A DNA stretch of 64,000 bases from Alviniconcha marisindica (taxonomy: Eukaryota > Mollusca > Gastropoda > Provannidae). The translations under genes and the position numbers were made by a program. This document shows, piece by piece, positions 35,718 through 46,380 of this stretch; the first letter of the stretch is position 1; every line of letters begins with the position of its first letter. Where the stretch lies: NCBI GenBank assembly GCA_018857735.1, contig JABMCL010002111.1, forward strand, positions 282,501-346,500. Direction: 5' to 3'. The notes under the pieces are model-generated. The model saw nothing but the letters and a program-made list of their open reading frames with translations. It made no database searches and had not been told where the DNA came from.

Positions 35718-36575
35718 TGAATATCCACAGTCAGTGAATAGCGCTTTAGTGTTATCACAGTAGTGAACAATACTTAAGTGTCATAGTGCCATCACAGTGA
35801 GTGAATAGTGCTTTAGTGTCATCACAGTTAATGAATAGTGAGTGAATAGCGCTTTCGTGTTATCACAGTGAATGAATAGTGCTTTAGTGTTACCACTGTG
35901 AGTGAATAGCGCTTTAGTGACATCGCAGTGATTGATAGCGCTTTAGTGTTATCACAATGAGTAAACAGCGCTTTAGTGTTATAACAGTAGGTAAATAGCG
36001 CTTTAGTGATATCACAGTGAGTGAATAGTGCTTTAGTGTCATCACAGTGAGTGAACAGAGCTTTAGTGTCATCACAGTGAATTAGTAGTGAGTGAATAGC
36101 GCTTTAGTGACATCACAATGAGTGAATAGTGCTTTAGTGACATCACAGTGAGTGAATAGCGCTTTAGTGACATCACAGTGAGTGAATAGCACTTTAGTGT
36201 TATTACAATGAGTGAATAGTGCTTTAGTGACATCACAGTGAGTGAATAGCGCTTTAGTGTCATCACAGTGAGTGAATAGTGAGTGAATAGCGCTTGAGTG
36301 TTATTACAGTGAGTAAATAGTGCTTTAGTGGCATCACAGTGAGTGAATAGTGCTTGAGTGTTATCACAATGAGTGAACAGTGCTTTAGTGACATCACAGT
36401 GAGTGAATAGTGCTTTAGTGACATCACAATGAGTGAACAGTGCTTTAGTGACATCACAGTGAGTGAATAGTGCTTTAGTGACATCACAATGAGTGAATAA
36501 TGCTTTAGTGACATCACAGTGAGTGAATAGTGCTTTAGTGACATCACCGTTGGTGAATAGTGCTTTAATGACATC
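35718..36575. repeat. ~30-bp minisatellite, about 28 copies
   Basis: Unit GTGAGTGAATAGCGCTTTAG plus TGACATCACA. Many units contain ACAGTGAGTGAA, a donor-like string. Duplicate half-units (GTGAGTGAATAGTGAGTGAA) at about 36260. Confidence 0.94.
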
Positions 36576-36832
36576 ATACGTGTAAGAAGAGGCGGGACAC
36601 TGGCACTATTTTTTTTTTCAAGTCGGAGCCAGTCGATTGATCATCAGACGGCCTTTCTGCGTGGTTATGAAGTTTTAAACAAAGAAAAAAACTAAAACCC
36701 CAAAAAAGAAGCTAAATGATTTTGGTTAATGATTGTCTGTTCGTGTCGTAGCTCAGCACTGTTTGTGTGCAAAGTTAAGACAGGAAAAGGCTGCATTGAG
36801 AACATTCCTTTGTGTAGCACTTCTTGCGCCAG

Positions 36833-36959
36833 GAATCCGTTCACCTCTATGACGCAGTGATGCATTACGGGCACACGGTAATCGACCTGATCAACAAGGG
36901 AGACGACCCCTACAACGCCTCGCTTGTGATCCAGTCCATGAGGAACACGACTTTCAGAA
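36833..36959 (+). CDS. Exon 6: ligand-binding domain, C-terminal lobe
   Basis: Codons 368-409 plus one base. Acceptor CTTGCGCCAG|GAA, donor CAGAA|GTGAGT. Peptide ESVHLYDAVMHYGHTVIDLI is the conserved LYDAV helix of receptor guanylyl cyclases, followed by GDDPYNASLVIQSMRNTTF with two sequons and the family's MxxxTF motif. The one-base remainder A joins GT of exon 7 to give serine, reading TFRSMLGFDV where vertebrate receptors have TFxGxxGxV. Confidence 0.92.
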
Positions 36960-37045
36960 GTGAGTCACGTGACCGTGATACCTTCTTCGTTTTTGTGTGT
37001 GAATAGGCCTATTCTATAGAAATACTGTTCCGGACTGCCAGCCAG

Positions 37046-37146
37046 GGGTCTGCTTGGGTCAATCAGCGGTCTGCTTGGGTCAATCAGCGGTCTGCTTGGG
37101 TCAATCAGCGGTCTGCTTGGACCAGTCAGGGTCTGCTTGGAACAGT
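37046..37146. repeat. 21-bp repeat, 5 copies
   Basis: Unit GTCTGCTTGGGTCAATCAGC plus G. Confidence 0.92.
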
Positions 37147-37540
37147 CAGAACAATACATTCAACAGAGCGCGCGACAAAGCACGCGCAGTGGTAGCCTGT
37201 ACCTGTGCACCAGAAAGGGGTGGGGGGGGGGGGGGGTTAGTAGAAAAAAATATAATGGACCATTGCTTTTTCCTTCGCGTTCATCTGTCAACACAGTACC
37301 GCATGGCGGTCAGATGAAAGCTTGTGGGGAGAGAGGTGGCGTTAGAGCTCGACGCGGAGCTTTCTGCTGACATCTGGGACACAGCGCGTTCACTATTGTC
37401 ATGATTCATTGTTTCACTGGGAGTGACCTGTTGATTACATACATCTCAAAACTCCCCTTTATCACCCAAAGTCACCTCGGTTCCAACACAGCCATTAAAA
37501 ACGATCTGCTGAGGATGCTTCACAGCATCGGCACGTCCAC

Positions 37541-38243
37541 TCCCCGGGCCCCCTGCCCCCTCTCCCCGCCCCCCGCCCCTCCCTCCCCGCCCCGCCCCTC
37601 CCGGCCCCCTGCCCCCTCCCCCCCCCTCCCGCCCCCTGCCTCCCTCCCCGCCCCTCCTCCCGCCCCTCCCCTCCCCCGCCCCCTCCCCCGCCCCCTGCCC
37701 CTCCTCGCCCCCCCCCTCCCCCGCCCCCCTGCCCCTCTCCCCGCCCCCTCCCCCTCCCCGGCCCCCTGTCCCTCTCCCCCCCCCCCCTCCCCTCCCCGGC
37801 CCCTGTCCCCTGCCCCCCCCCCGCCCCTCCCGGGCCCCCTGCCACCTCCCCCGCCCCCGCCCCTCCCCGGGCCCCTCTCCCCTCCCCGCCCCCGCCCCTC
37901 CCCGGGCCCCCTGCCCCTCTCCCGCCCCCCTCCCCCCCCGGGCCCCCTGCCCCTCTCCCCCCCCCCGCCCTCCCCGGCCCCCTGCCACCTCTCCCGCCCC
38001 CTGCCCCCCTGCCCCCTGCCCCTCTCCCGCCCCCTGCCCCTCCCCGGGCCCCCTGCCCCCTCTCCCCGCCCCCCCCCTCCCCGGCCCCCTGCCACCCTCC
38101 CCCCCCCCCCCTCCGGCCCCCTCCCCGCCCCCCGCCCCTCCCGGCCCCTGCCCCTCCCCGCCCCCTGCCCCTCCCCCGCCCCCCCCCCCCTCCGGCCCCC
38201 AACCCCTCTCCCCGCCCCCGCCCCTCCCCGGCCCCCGAACGCG
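37541..38243. repeat. C-only/G-only strand-asymmetric block
   Basis: About 700 bp almost free of A, composed of CCCCTGCCCC, TCTCCCCGCC and CTCCCCGGCC units in irregular order. The apparent proline-rich frames are by-products. Lies in intron 6. Confidence 0.95.
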
Positions 38244-38406
38244 TGAGACAGAGTTTAATGCCAATACGAAAAAACGAATTAGCGATATTGATAACGTTAC
38301 GCATTAAGTGACGCGTGTGAAATTGGAAACTGGTGGATCCTTGGTTTGGGGTCTATTATGAAGCCCGTTTGCCCCCATTTCGGATCGATAGCCTCTCCTA
38401 AAATAC

Positions 38407-38520
<114 letters not shown>

Positions 38521-38881
38521 AAAATATCCTTTAAGAAATGATAATGAGGCTCTTAATATGGACGCTGAAGCTGATTGGATTATTTATCAACGCAGTGCCA
38601 AGTTCTATCATATGTTGTGTTTGCCGGGGACAGTTACGGGATCACGTCTGTTTGCCCAGTCAGCCTCGGTTTCCTGCCTCGTCAACTCTATGACTTGCCC
38701 GGATGTAGGGGAGAGGAGTGTCCGTCGGTAGCAGTTACCGCCCCTCCCGCTTACTGATCGCTGAATAATGTTTAGAGACATGGAGAGTTTGTTTTTTGAT
38801 TGAGTGGAATGTGCATGCAGGAAACAACCTGCAAAAACGGATGTATGTCAGACCGCATTAAATCGTTTAGCTCGGTGTTAC

Positions 38882-39090
<209 letters not shown>

Positions 39091-39622
39091 GAAAATGTTT
39101 ATGTCATCAGGTTGCCAGTTTTTCAGATGATTGCCTCATTGAAAAAAAAATCGATTTATAGCCAGATAGGCCACTCTTTTGGAATGGTACAAGGTGTGAC
39201 GGGTTTTGCGGTGGCCACGGATTGGAAAGAGAAGAAAAAAAGAGACCTGAAGGCGTGCATACAGGCAGACAGGCATTGTCTTATGTCTTTAGAGCATCAT
39301 TTCACTGGGTGGCGGCTAATCGATTTCATGGTTCGTTAGTCCGTCTGTCTGGTATCGATCATATTGTGGCACCGGTGTGACTGGTGTTATCACTGCGAGT
39401 TTGGCAAAGCTGGAAGAGACCTGTCACACCAGTCTAGTCTCCGGGTGATGAAGACGGCAGCAGGCCGGCCTGGGAACAAGGACAGACGCTGCCTTTAGAT
39501 CCCCAGGGACTACTTTCTAGCCTACCCAGTGCTTTCTCTGCACTCTGCTACAGTCACCAGTGTCGCCACAAACCATTTGCTGTCCTCATAATAAAAATAA
39601 TTCTAAGACTATTCTAAGCGCA

Positions 39623-39649
39623 TACGCGCGCGAGCGCGCGCGCGCGCGT

Positions 39650-39722
<73 letters not shown>
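39623..39722. repeat. (CG)n then (CA)n microsatellite
   Basis: GCGCGCGCG block then about 37 CA units. Confidence 0.96.
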
Positions 39723-39723
<1 letters not shown>

Positions 39724-39726
<3 letters not shown>

Positions 39727-39870
39727 CATACTGACTATACAAAGCTTAATTCACACAGCTTAAAACGGGCAGCAGACAGAGACTTGTGACTGATGAAGAC
39801 AGCAGCACGGAACGGAAGAAAAACAACAACATGGCAAGTCTATAGTTTTGGGAAAAGAAATGTTTTTAGG
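39724..39870 (+). repeat. Dispersed repeat (family C, copy 1)
   Basis: GAGCATACTGACTATACAAA, AAAACGGGCAGCA, GATGAAGACA and AGTTTTGGGAAAAGA blocks match 48082-48219 in the same order. Both copies follow a (CA)n tract. Confidence 0.8.
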
Positions 39871-39959
39871 TCCTGTTCCTATTTACTACCATCTATGTGA
39901 CTAGTTACGGCCACCCGACACAAACGTGGTGTCAGTGCGGTGCTGTGTGTGCTGTGCAG

Positions 39960-40202
39960 GTATGCTGGGCTTCGATGTTCCCATCAACGCCAAGGGCGAG
40001 TCGGAGGGGCGCTACGAGGTGCTCAGTCTGGCCTACGACGGGCAGCGGCCCCTGGCCGACATGTGGCCGGTGGGCAAGTTCCACATCGGCGACGGAGATC
40101 CCGAATACGAGACTGTCCGTCCCGTCACCTGGGTCAAAGGTCGCCCCATCAGCGACCCCGAGTGTGGCTTTGACGGCAGCAAGTGCGGGAGAGGGGAGCA
40201 GT
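39960..40202 (+). CDS. Exon 7: end of ligand-binding domain and juxtamembrane cysteines
   Basis: Codons 410-490 plus one base. Acceptor GCTGTGCAG|GTATG. MLGFDVPINAKGESEGRYEV followed by LSLAYDGQ matches the conserved strand pair (xVxIDxxGDRxxxYxxxD type) near the end of the ANF-receptor domain. FHIGDGDPEYETVRPVTW is followed by DPECGFDGSKC, the membrane-proximal PxCGFxGxxC disulfide motif of invertebrate receptor cyclases. Donor GCAGT|GTGAGT, phase 1; T+CC of exon 8 gives serine. The last ten exon bases and the donor seed the 36-bp array that follows. Confidence 0.93.
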
Positions 40203-41093
40203 GTGAGTGATGAGTCAGGTCACTTCATGGGGAGAGGTGTGAGTGATGAGTCAGGTCACTTCATGGGGAGAGGTGTGAGTGATGAGTCAGGTCACTTCAT
40301 GGTGAGCAGTGTGAGTGATGGGTCAGGTCACTTCATGAGGAGCAGTGTGAGTGATGGGTCAGGTCACTTCATGGGGAGCAGTGTTAGTGATGAGTCAGGT
40401 CACTTCATGGGGAGCAGTGTTAGTGATGAGTCAGGTCACTTCATGGGGAGCAGTGTGAGTGATGGGTCAGGTCACTTCATGGGGAGAGGTGTGAGTGATG
40501 AGTCAGGTCACTTCATGGGGAGCAGTGTGAATGATGAGTCAGGTCACTTCATGGGGAGAGGTGTGAGTGATGAGTCAGGTCACTTCATGGGGAGAGGTGT
40601 GAGTGATGAGTCAGGTCACTTCATGGGGAGCAGTGTGGGGAGAAGTGTTAGTGATGGGTCAGGTCACTTCATGGGGAGCACTGTGGGGAGAAGTGTTAGT
40701 GATGGGTCAGGTCACTTCATGGGGAGCAGTGTGAGTGATGGGTCAGGTCACTTCATGGGGAGCACTGTGGGGAGAAGTGTTAGTGATGGGTCAGGTCACT
40801 TCATGGGGAGCAGTGTGAGTGATGGGTCAGGTCACTTCATGGGGAGCACTGTGGGGAGAAGTGTTAGTGATGGGTCAGGTCACTTCATGGGGAGCAGTGT
40901 GAGTGATTGGTCAGGTCACTTCATGGGGAGAGGTGTGAGTGATGAGTCAGGTCACTTCATGGGGAGAAGTGTGAGTGATGGGTCAGGTCACTTCATGGGG
41001 AGAGGTGTGAGTGATGGGTCAGGTCACTTCATGGGGAGAGGTGTTAGTGACGGGTCAGGTCACTTCATGGGGAGAGGTGTGAGTGACGAGTCA
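40193..41093 (+). repeat. 36-bp array seeded on the exon 7 donor
   Basis: Unit GTGAGTGATGAGTCAGGTCA plus CTTCATGGGGAGCAGT, about 24 copies. GGGGAGCAGT|GTGAGT repeats the exon 7 end and donor. A higher-order unit of about 84 bp with GTGGGGAGAAGTGTTAG appears three to four times at 40625-40875. Confidence 0.96.
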
Positions 41094-41840
41094 GGTCAGT
41101 ACAGGTGAGGGGAGAGGTGTGAGTGACGGGGCAGGTCAGTACAGGTGAGGGGAGAGGTGTGAGTGACGGGTCAGGTCAGTACAGGTGAGGGGAGAGGTGT
41201 GAGTGACGGGTCAGGTCAGTACAGGTGAGGGGAGAGGTGTGAGTGACGGGTCAGGTCAGTACAGGTGAGGGGAGAGGTGTGAGTGACGGGGCAGGTCAGT
41301 ACAGGTGAGGGGAGAGGTGTGAGTGACGGGGCAGGTCAGTACAGGTGAGGGGAGAGGTGTGAGTGACGGGTCAGGTCAGTACAGGTGAGGGGAGAGGTGT
41401 GAGTGACGGGGCAGGTCAGTACAGGTGATGGGAGAGGTGTGAGTGACGGGGCAGGTCAGTACAGGTGAGGGGAGAGGTGTGAGTGACGGGTCAAGTCAGT
41501 ACAGGTGAGGGGAGAGGTGTGAGTGATGGAGCAGGTCAGTACAGGTGAGGGGAGAGGTGTGAGTGACGGGGCAGGTCAGTACAGGTGAGGGGAGAGGTGT
41601 GAGTGACGGGGCAGGTCAGTACAGGTGAGGGGAGAGGTGTGAGTGACGGGTCAGGTCAGTACAGGTGAGGGGAGAGGTGTGAGTGACGGGGCAGGTCAGT
41701 ACAGGTGAGGGGAGAGGTGTGAGTGACGGGTCAGGTCAGTACAGGTGAGGGGAGAGGTGTGAGTGACGGGTCAGGTCAGTACTGGTGAGGGGAGAGGTGT
41801 GAGTGACGGGTCAGGTCAGTACAGGTGAGGGGAGAGGTAT
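41094..41840 (+). repeat. 40-bp array derived from the 36-bp array
   Basis: Unit ACAGGTGAGGGGAGAGGTGT plus GAGTGACGGGTCAGGTCAGT, about 18 copies, nearly identical. It keeps GAGGTGTGAGTGA-GGTCAGGTCA of the neighbour but replaces CTTCATG with GTACAGGTGAG, so each unit now has the strong donor-like string ACAG|GTGAGG. Confidence 0.95.
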
Positions 41841-42020
41841 GACAGATGGGGCAGGTGAGGGGAGAGGTGTGAGTGACGGGGCAATCAGTGCAGGGCAGAT
41901 GTTCATTTGCGCACCCAGCCACAGCTTGCGCATCATACGGGCACTTTGTGAACTGTGCAATTTTGACCCCGGTAGTGAAGCAGTCCATGTTGCCTGTTTC
42001 AGACGTGAGACTGCACTCGC

Positions 42021-42022
<2 letters not shown>

Positions 42023-42116
<94 letters not shown>

Positions 42117-42124
42117 GTGTGTGT

Positions 42125-42158
<34 letters not shown>

Positions 42159-42161
42159 TGC

Positions 42162-42212
<51 letters not shown>

Positions 42213-42217
42213 TGCGC

Positions 42218-42277
<60 letters not shown>

Positions 42278-42313
42278 ACGCGCGCGTCTCTCTCTCTCTC
42301 TCTCTCTCTGGGG
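42023..42313. repeat. (GT)n tract with CGCG interruptions, then (CT)n
   Basis: About 260 bp GT with GTGAGTGCGCG interruptions at 42155 and 42210, then CT to 42310. 42314-42784 shows no recognised exon. Confidence 0.96.
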
Positions 42314-42784
42314 CGCTATTGAATGCTTCAGAAGGTGCGCGCATGAAAAGAAAGGAAAAGAAAAAAGGTTTATGACTAAATTTAATGCAAAGCTAAACTG
42401 GGTGCGCTTATGAGGGTCTCCCCCAGCAGTTTAGTTGGATTGTTGGGTGAGTGAGTGCCTGGTGTGTTCGTTGAGAATGTGAATAATAAATTTGTTTGTT
42501 TGATGGGTGCTTTTCAAATGCTTTCCCTCACTGGTAACGACGGGCTATTTATTCCTGATTATTCCTGTGCTGCCCTCTCTGCTGACAGGGGCTGGTTCCC
42601 ACGTCATGTCTTTCTTCTTTAATCCTTACATCTTTAACAGTGCCGCAGAGTTTCCTTTGATGTGGAGACATCTGTATTGCACGTATCGCCAGTGCTCAGT
42701 GACTAATCCAGTCTTGCTGCTGCCTGTTGGCTTTGCAGCTTTCCTGTTCCTCTGCTTAGGTCAGCGCCCGGGCTCCCTGCCCAA

Positions 42785-43460
42785 GGTCAAGGTCGTAGCC
42801 ACATGACCATTCAGCCAAGCATCTGAACCTAGCTCTGTGGCGGGGATAGCTCAGTGGTTAGAACGCCGGACTCGTGATTGAAAGCTCAGTCGCGGGTTCG
42901 AATCCCTGCAGGAGCGGCGGGAGAATATTTTTCTCCAGGGTCGACTTTCTGTGCTGACTCTTATTTCGGTATCCGTTCCATCCCCGTGTTACCGCAGTAG
43001 CACATAAAAGATCACGGTCATTCTGCCAAAAGTGCAGGTGGCAGGTTACAGCTAAACACGCATACACCTTACGTATGTGGCTTTGCATGAAGTGACATGG
43101 TGCATGATTGTATGGTGTACACAGAACTTGCGCCGAGACGGCTGCAGTTTCATGAGGCACCAGCCGTGCCAGCGCTGTAAGTACGTACACCACTTCGGTG
43201 GATATTCAAAAAACGCGTTATAAAAAGCTAGTCACTCTGAATGTAGAACCACATGCGAGCGCAGTGAGTCTGTTCAAGAGAGCGGAGAATAGCGCTATAT
43301 AAGCAATCATCAATCAATCCTTTGGTGAACTGAATGTTCACGATCATAGCCACATGCTTGTTCAGCCAAATGTCTGTTTCTTTGGCGAACCGAATGTCCA
43401 CGATTATAGCCACATGCTTGTTCAGCCAAATGTCTGCTTTGGCAGACTGATGATCCTAGC
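42785..43460. repeat. ~61-bp repeat split by a SINE
   Basis: Units of ATAGCCACATGCTTGTTCAG plus CCAAATGTCTG and TTTGGCGAACCGAATGTCCA. Copies at 43320-43440, and a piece GTAGCCACATGACCATTCAG at 42795 on the other side of the SINE. Confidence 0.7.
42838..43318 (+). mobile_element. tRNA-derived SINE
   Basis: The head contains an A box (TAGCTCAGTGGTTAGAACGC) and a B box (GGGTTCGAATCCC), spaced as in a tRNA. The body ends GAATAGCGCTATATAAGCAA and ATCAATCAATC, a short-repeat tail. A truncated reverse copy lies at 12725-12947. Too long and unpaired in the acceptor stem to be a working tRNA gene. Confidence 0.82.
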
Positions 43461-43535
43461 GGCGTGCTGGTATGACCAGCCTTGACCAAACGAATGTATT
43501 AGGTTTGACCAAGCCTGCTGTTAACTCTGTTTCAG

Positions 43536-43617
43536 CCGAGTGGAAGATCGTGGCCATCGGCATCGGCGTCGGGGTGGTTGTGCTGCTTGCCATCGGCGGC
43601 TTCCTCATGGCCCTCAG
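43536..43617 (+). CDS. Exon 8: transmembrane helix
   Basis: Completes codon 491 and runs to codon 517 plus two bases. Acceptor CTGTTTCAG|CCGAG. The peptide begins SEWKIV, then an uninterrupted hydrophobic run rich in Gly, Val, Ile and Leu (about residues 494-517), the single membrane pass of the family. Donor CCCTCAG|GTATTG; the AG remainder plus A of exon 9 makes arginine, reading MALRHYMYEQRLDRLAW, equivalent to the basic stop-transfer and LExEL-x-LW motif of receptor cyclases. If the donor is not used the frame stays open for 38 codons (43619-43732). Confidence 0.92.
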
Positions 43618-43618
43618 G

Positions 43619-43735
43619 TATTGGCTCATTGTGCGACGCATGCGCAGACAGGCCCTCGCGGCAGAACATGCGGTGTGTTCCAACAGCTTGCTAGAGCTCC
43701 AGGAGCATGACCGGGAGGGCCTGTTGGTGTGCTAG
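43619..43735 (+). other. Read-through tail after exon 8 (possible short isoform)
   Basis: In frame with exon 8 the sequence continues for 38 codons to TAG at 43733-43735. It starts YWLIVRRMRRQALAAE, has a basic cluster straight after the membrane helix, and ends LLVC. Retention of this intron start would produce an extracellular domain plus membrane helix plus short tail and no kinase-homology or cyclase domains. Vertebrate NPR-C has that architecture with a 37-residue tail that couples to Gi. Whether it is used here is inference: a chance open stretch of 38 codons is not rare. The stop codon coincides with the first base of the 24-bp array. Confidence 0.35.
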
Positions 43736-44475
43736 TCACCACGACACTCTCACCACTAGTCACCGCGACACTCTCACCACTAGTCACCGCGACACTCTCA
43801 CCACTAGTCACCACGACACTCTCACCACTAGTCACCACGACACCCTCATCACTAGTCACTACGACACTCTCACCACTAGTCACCACGACACCCTCATCAC
43901 TAGTCACTACGACACCCTCACCACTAGTCACCACCACACACTCACCACTAGTCATCACGACACTCTCACCACTAGTCACTACGACACCCTCACCACTAGT
44001 CACTACGACACTCTCACCACTAGTCATCACCACACACTCACCACTAGTCATCACCACACTCTCATCACAAGTCACTACGACACTCTCACCACTAGTCACC
44101 ACGACACCCTCACCACTAGTCACTACGACACTCTCACCACTAGTCACTACGACACCCTCACCACTAGTCACTACGACACCCTCACCACTAGTCACTACCA
44201 CACACTCACCACTAGTCATCACCACACCCATCACCACTAGTCCCCCCTACCCGACACCCTCACCACTAGTCACTACGACACTCTCACCACTAGTCACTAC
44301 GACACCCTCACCACTAGTCACTACGACACCCTCACCACTAGTCACTACGACACTCTCACCACTAGTCATCACCACACCCTCACCACTAGTCACTACGACA
44401 CCCTCACCACTAGTCACTACGACACTCTCACCACTAGTCACTACGACACACTCACCACTAGTCACTACGACACTG
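43733..44475. repeat. 24-bp minisatellite, about 31 copies
   Basis: Unit TAGTCACTACGACACCCTCA plus CCAC. It starts exactly at the stop codon of the exon 8 read-through frame. One longer unit near 44225-44262. Confidence 0.96.
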
Positions 44476-46380
44476 CTTGTAGCTTCACCTTGCAAGTAAA
44501 ACACAACCGTTAGGATTGACGTGGTCTGGACCACTCTCCTTGGTTTAGATTGTTGTTCTTCATGTGTACAATTTCACAGTCACGGCCCTGCGACCTTGAA
44601 AGAATTTTGCAATGTCAGTAGTGTTTCACCGTCCGTCCCACTCCACATGTTTTCATTTTGCTCTGCAAAGTGTAATGGTGAGTAAAATTCCCGCCGAATT
44701 CAAACCAAGTTAAGGATTAAAAAAAAGCAATCAGTGCGCAGGTTGCTACACACCTGTGCCAGACCCGATTTTTGACAGTCCTTGCAGACGCTTTTAGCGT
44801 GAGCGTTAGACTGAGTCAGTTGCTTGTGGGACAGTTGGAAAGGAACCCAGCTGAGCGCATGGACCGCTCCCAGCCCGGAAGAGAAGAAGGCAGTCGGAAC
44901 TTTTTTCAGCTATAATTATTCACTGCCACAATGGATGTCTGGGAGCTGTTAACGATGAGAGTCACTATACGACCACCCAAACACCGGTTTTATTTTTTTT
45001 AGAGCTTTAGAGGGTTTACTTCCGGTATAGCAGGGAGCGTGTGGACAGAGTTCGCGAACACTTCCTTCGCCCTCGTGGTCTGGGCCTCTCTCGAACGGAA
45101 CGGCGAAAGAGGCCCTTTTGGGGAGAGAAAAGAGGAACAGTGACCACACGCCACGTACTGTGATGGTCAAGATCTTGAGCACGGACTTTGTATCTGCCTC
45201 CCAAAGATTATTATGAGAGCTGAGAGAGAGGCACGAGAGAGCCGAGCGGCTGTAAGTCTGCAATCCTAACCAACCACACCGACGGAATCTGACTCTGCCC
45301 TCATCTTCTTGTACTAGTGGAAACGGAAGTTCACACGCACGCACGCACACATGCACACGCGCGCGCGCTGTGTGTGACTTTAAACGCAAAAGCAAAACCT
45401 TCTTCATATTCCATTGTACCGCCATTCCAGACACCGAGTTACACTTGGTTTCAAGCCTCGGGTGATGAATGGTGAACTGTGGTATCTTTCCAGTCCTTTA
45501 TCCGTTCGGTGCCGTGTGCATGTCAGCTTCAGTAGTTCACATGCTTGCTTGCTTCGCGAAAAAGCAAGAATGGACGCTTGTGGCGGTCAAATTTGAAGCA
45601 TTGTCCTGATCGGTGTCTCTGTACTTGTGTGTATATTATGACGTAATTATGCATTGTACATAATTATTTTATATTCGATTTCGACCTTTCCGAGTAATAT
45701 TCTGTTCTATGATATATTTTTTATAGTTACGTAGTGCATTGGTTACAGTCAAACAAATTTTGGTAATTAAATAACATTTTGTGTATACCTCACAATCATA
45801 GCTCCTCAGAAACAGGACGTTGTGTGAACAGTTATTATTATTATTATTGTTGTTGTTGTTGTTTAATCTCGCGTCATAATGGTAAAACGCTGCTTGTTTT
45901 GGCGATCCAGCATATTGTTGTGACTGCTTCTGCGTTGGAATCGAAAACAAAATGAGAACTAGATAGATCGCTTTGGCAGAATCAGCGATTATTCACAACT
46001 TTCCTGGCCACTCTTTCGTCGATAAAGGAAGTCTGGCATGACTGTTACTGAAATCAGAAAATATGGGACCCTCTCCCGTGAAATCAATCTTAAGTCTAAT
46101 AAAATATGCGCTCAACTTTAGGTTTCAGTTTTGTTTTTAAACGGCAGAAGGTTTACAGAACAGACTTAGATGTACGAGGCGTAGTTTGGAAAGCTATTTA
46201 GTCCACGGCTTTATTTACAATCAGAGAAACTGAACAACTTTCTTCAAATACAATATTTCGACCAGAAGTTATTGCTTAGGAAGTAATGTTGATGTAGACT
46301 CCCCTATCGACTCCACAAGATGCCTGACAATGCGGACTCAAAGAGGCAGTGTTTAGCGGCATTGCAAATTTTCATCAGTC
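44476..46380. other. Intron 8, low-repeat part
   Basis: No supported exon. TTA/TTG triplets at 45833-45862. The + strand at 45010-45120 has an open stretch (YSRERVDRVREHFLRPRG) that I could not assign; it may be decayed element sequence. Confidence 0.35.

Noticed and set aside
37401..38246. Proline-rich protein of 281 codons
   Set aside because: C-rich low-complexity DNA; openness on both strands, no domain, inside an intron.
39897..41108. 403-codon frame with a 12-residue repeat (SDESGHFM type)
   Set aside because: It is in a different frame from the real exon 7 and consists of the donor-derived array.
42838..42917. Functional tRNA gene
   Set aside because: A and B boxes are good but the acceptor ends do not pair and the sequence continues into a SINE body.
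44949..45434. 161-codon minus-strand frame
   Set aside because: No resemblance; the opposite strand is also open over part of it, possibly decayed element.
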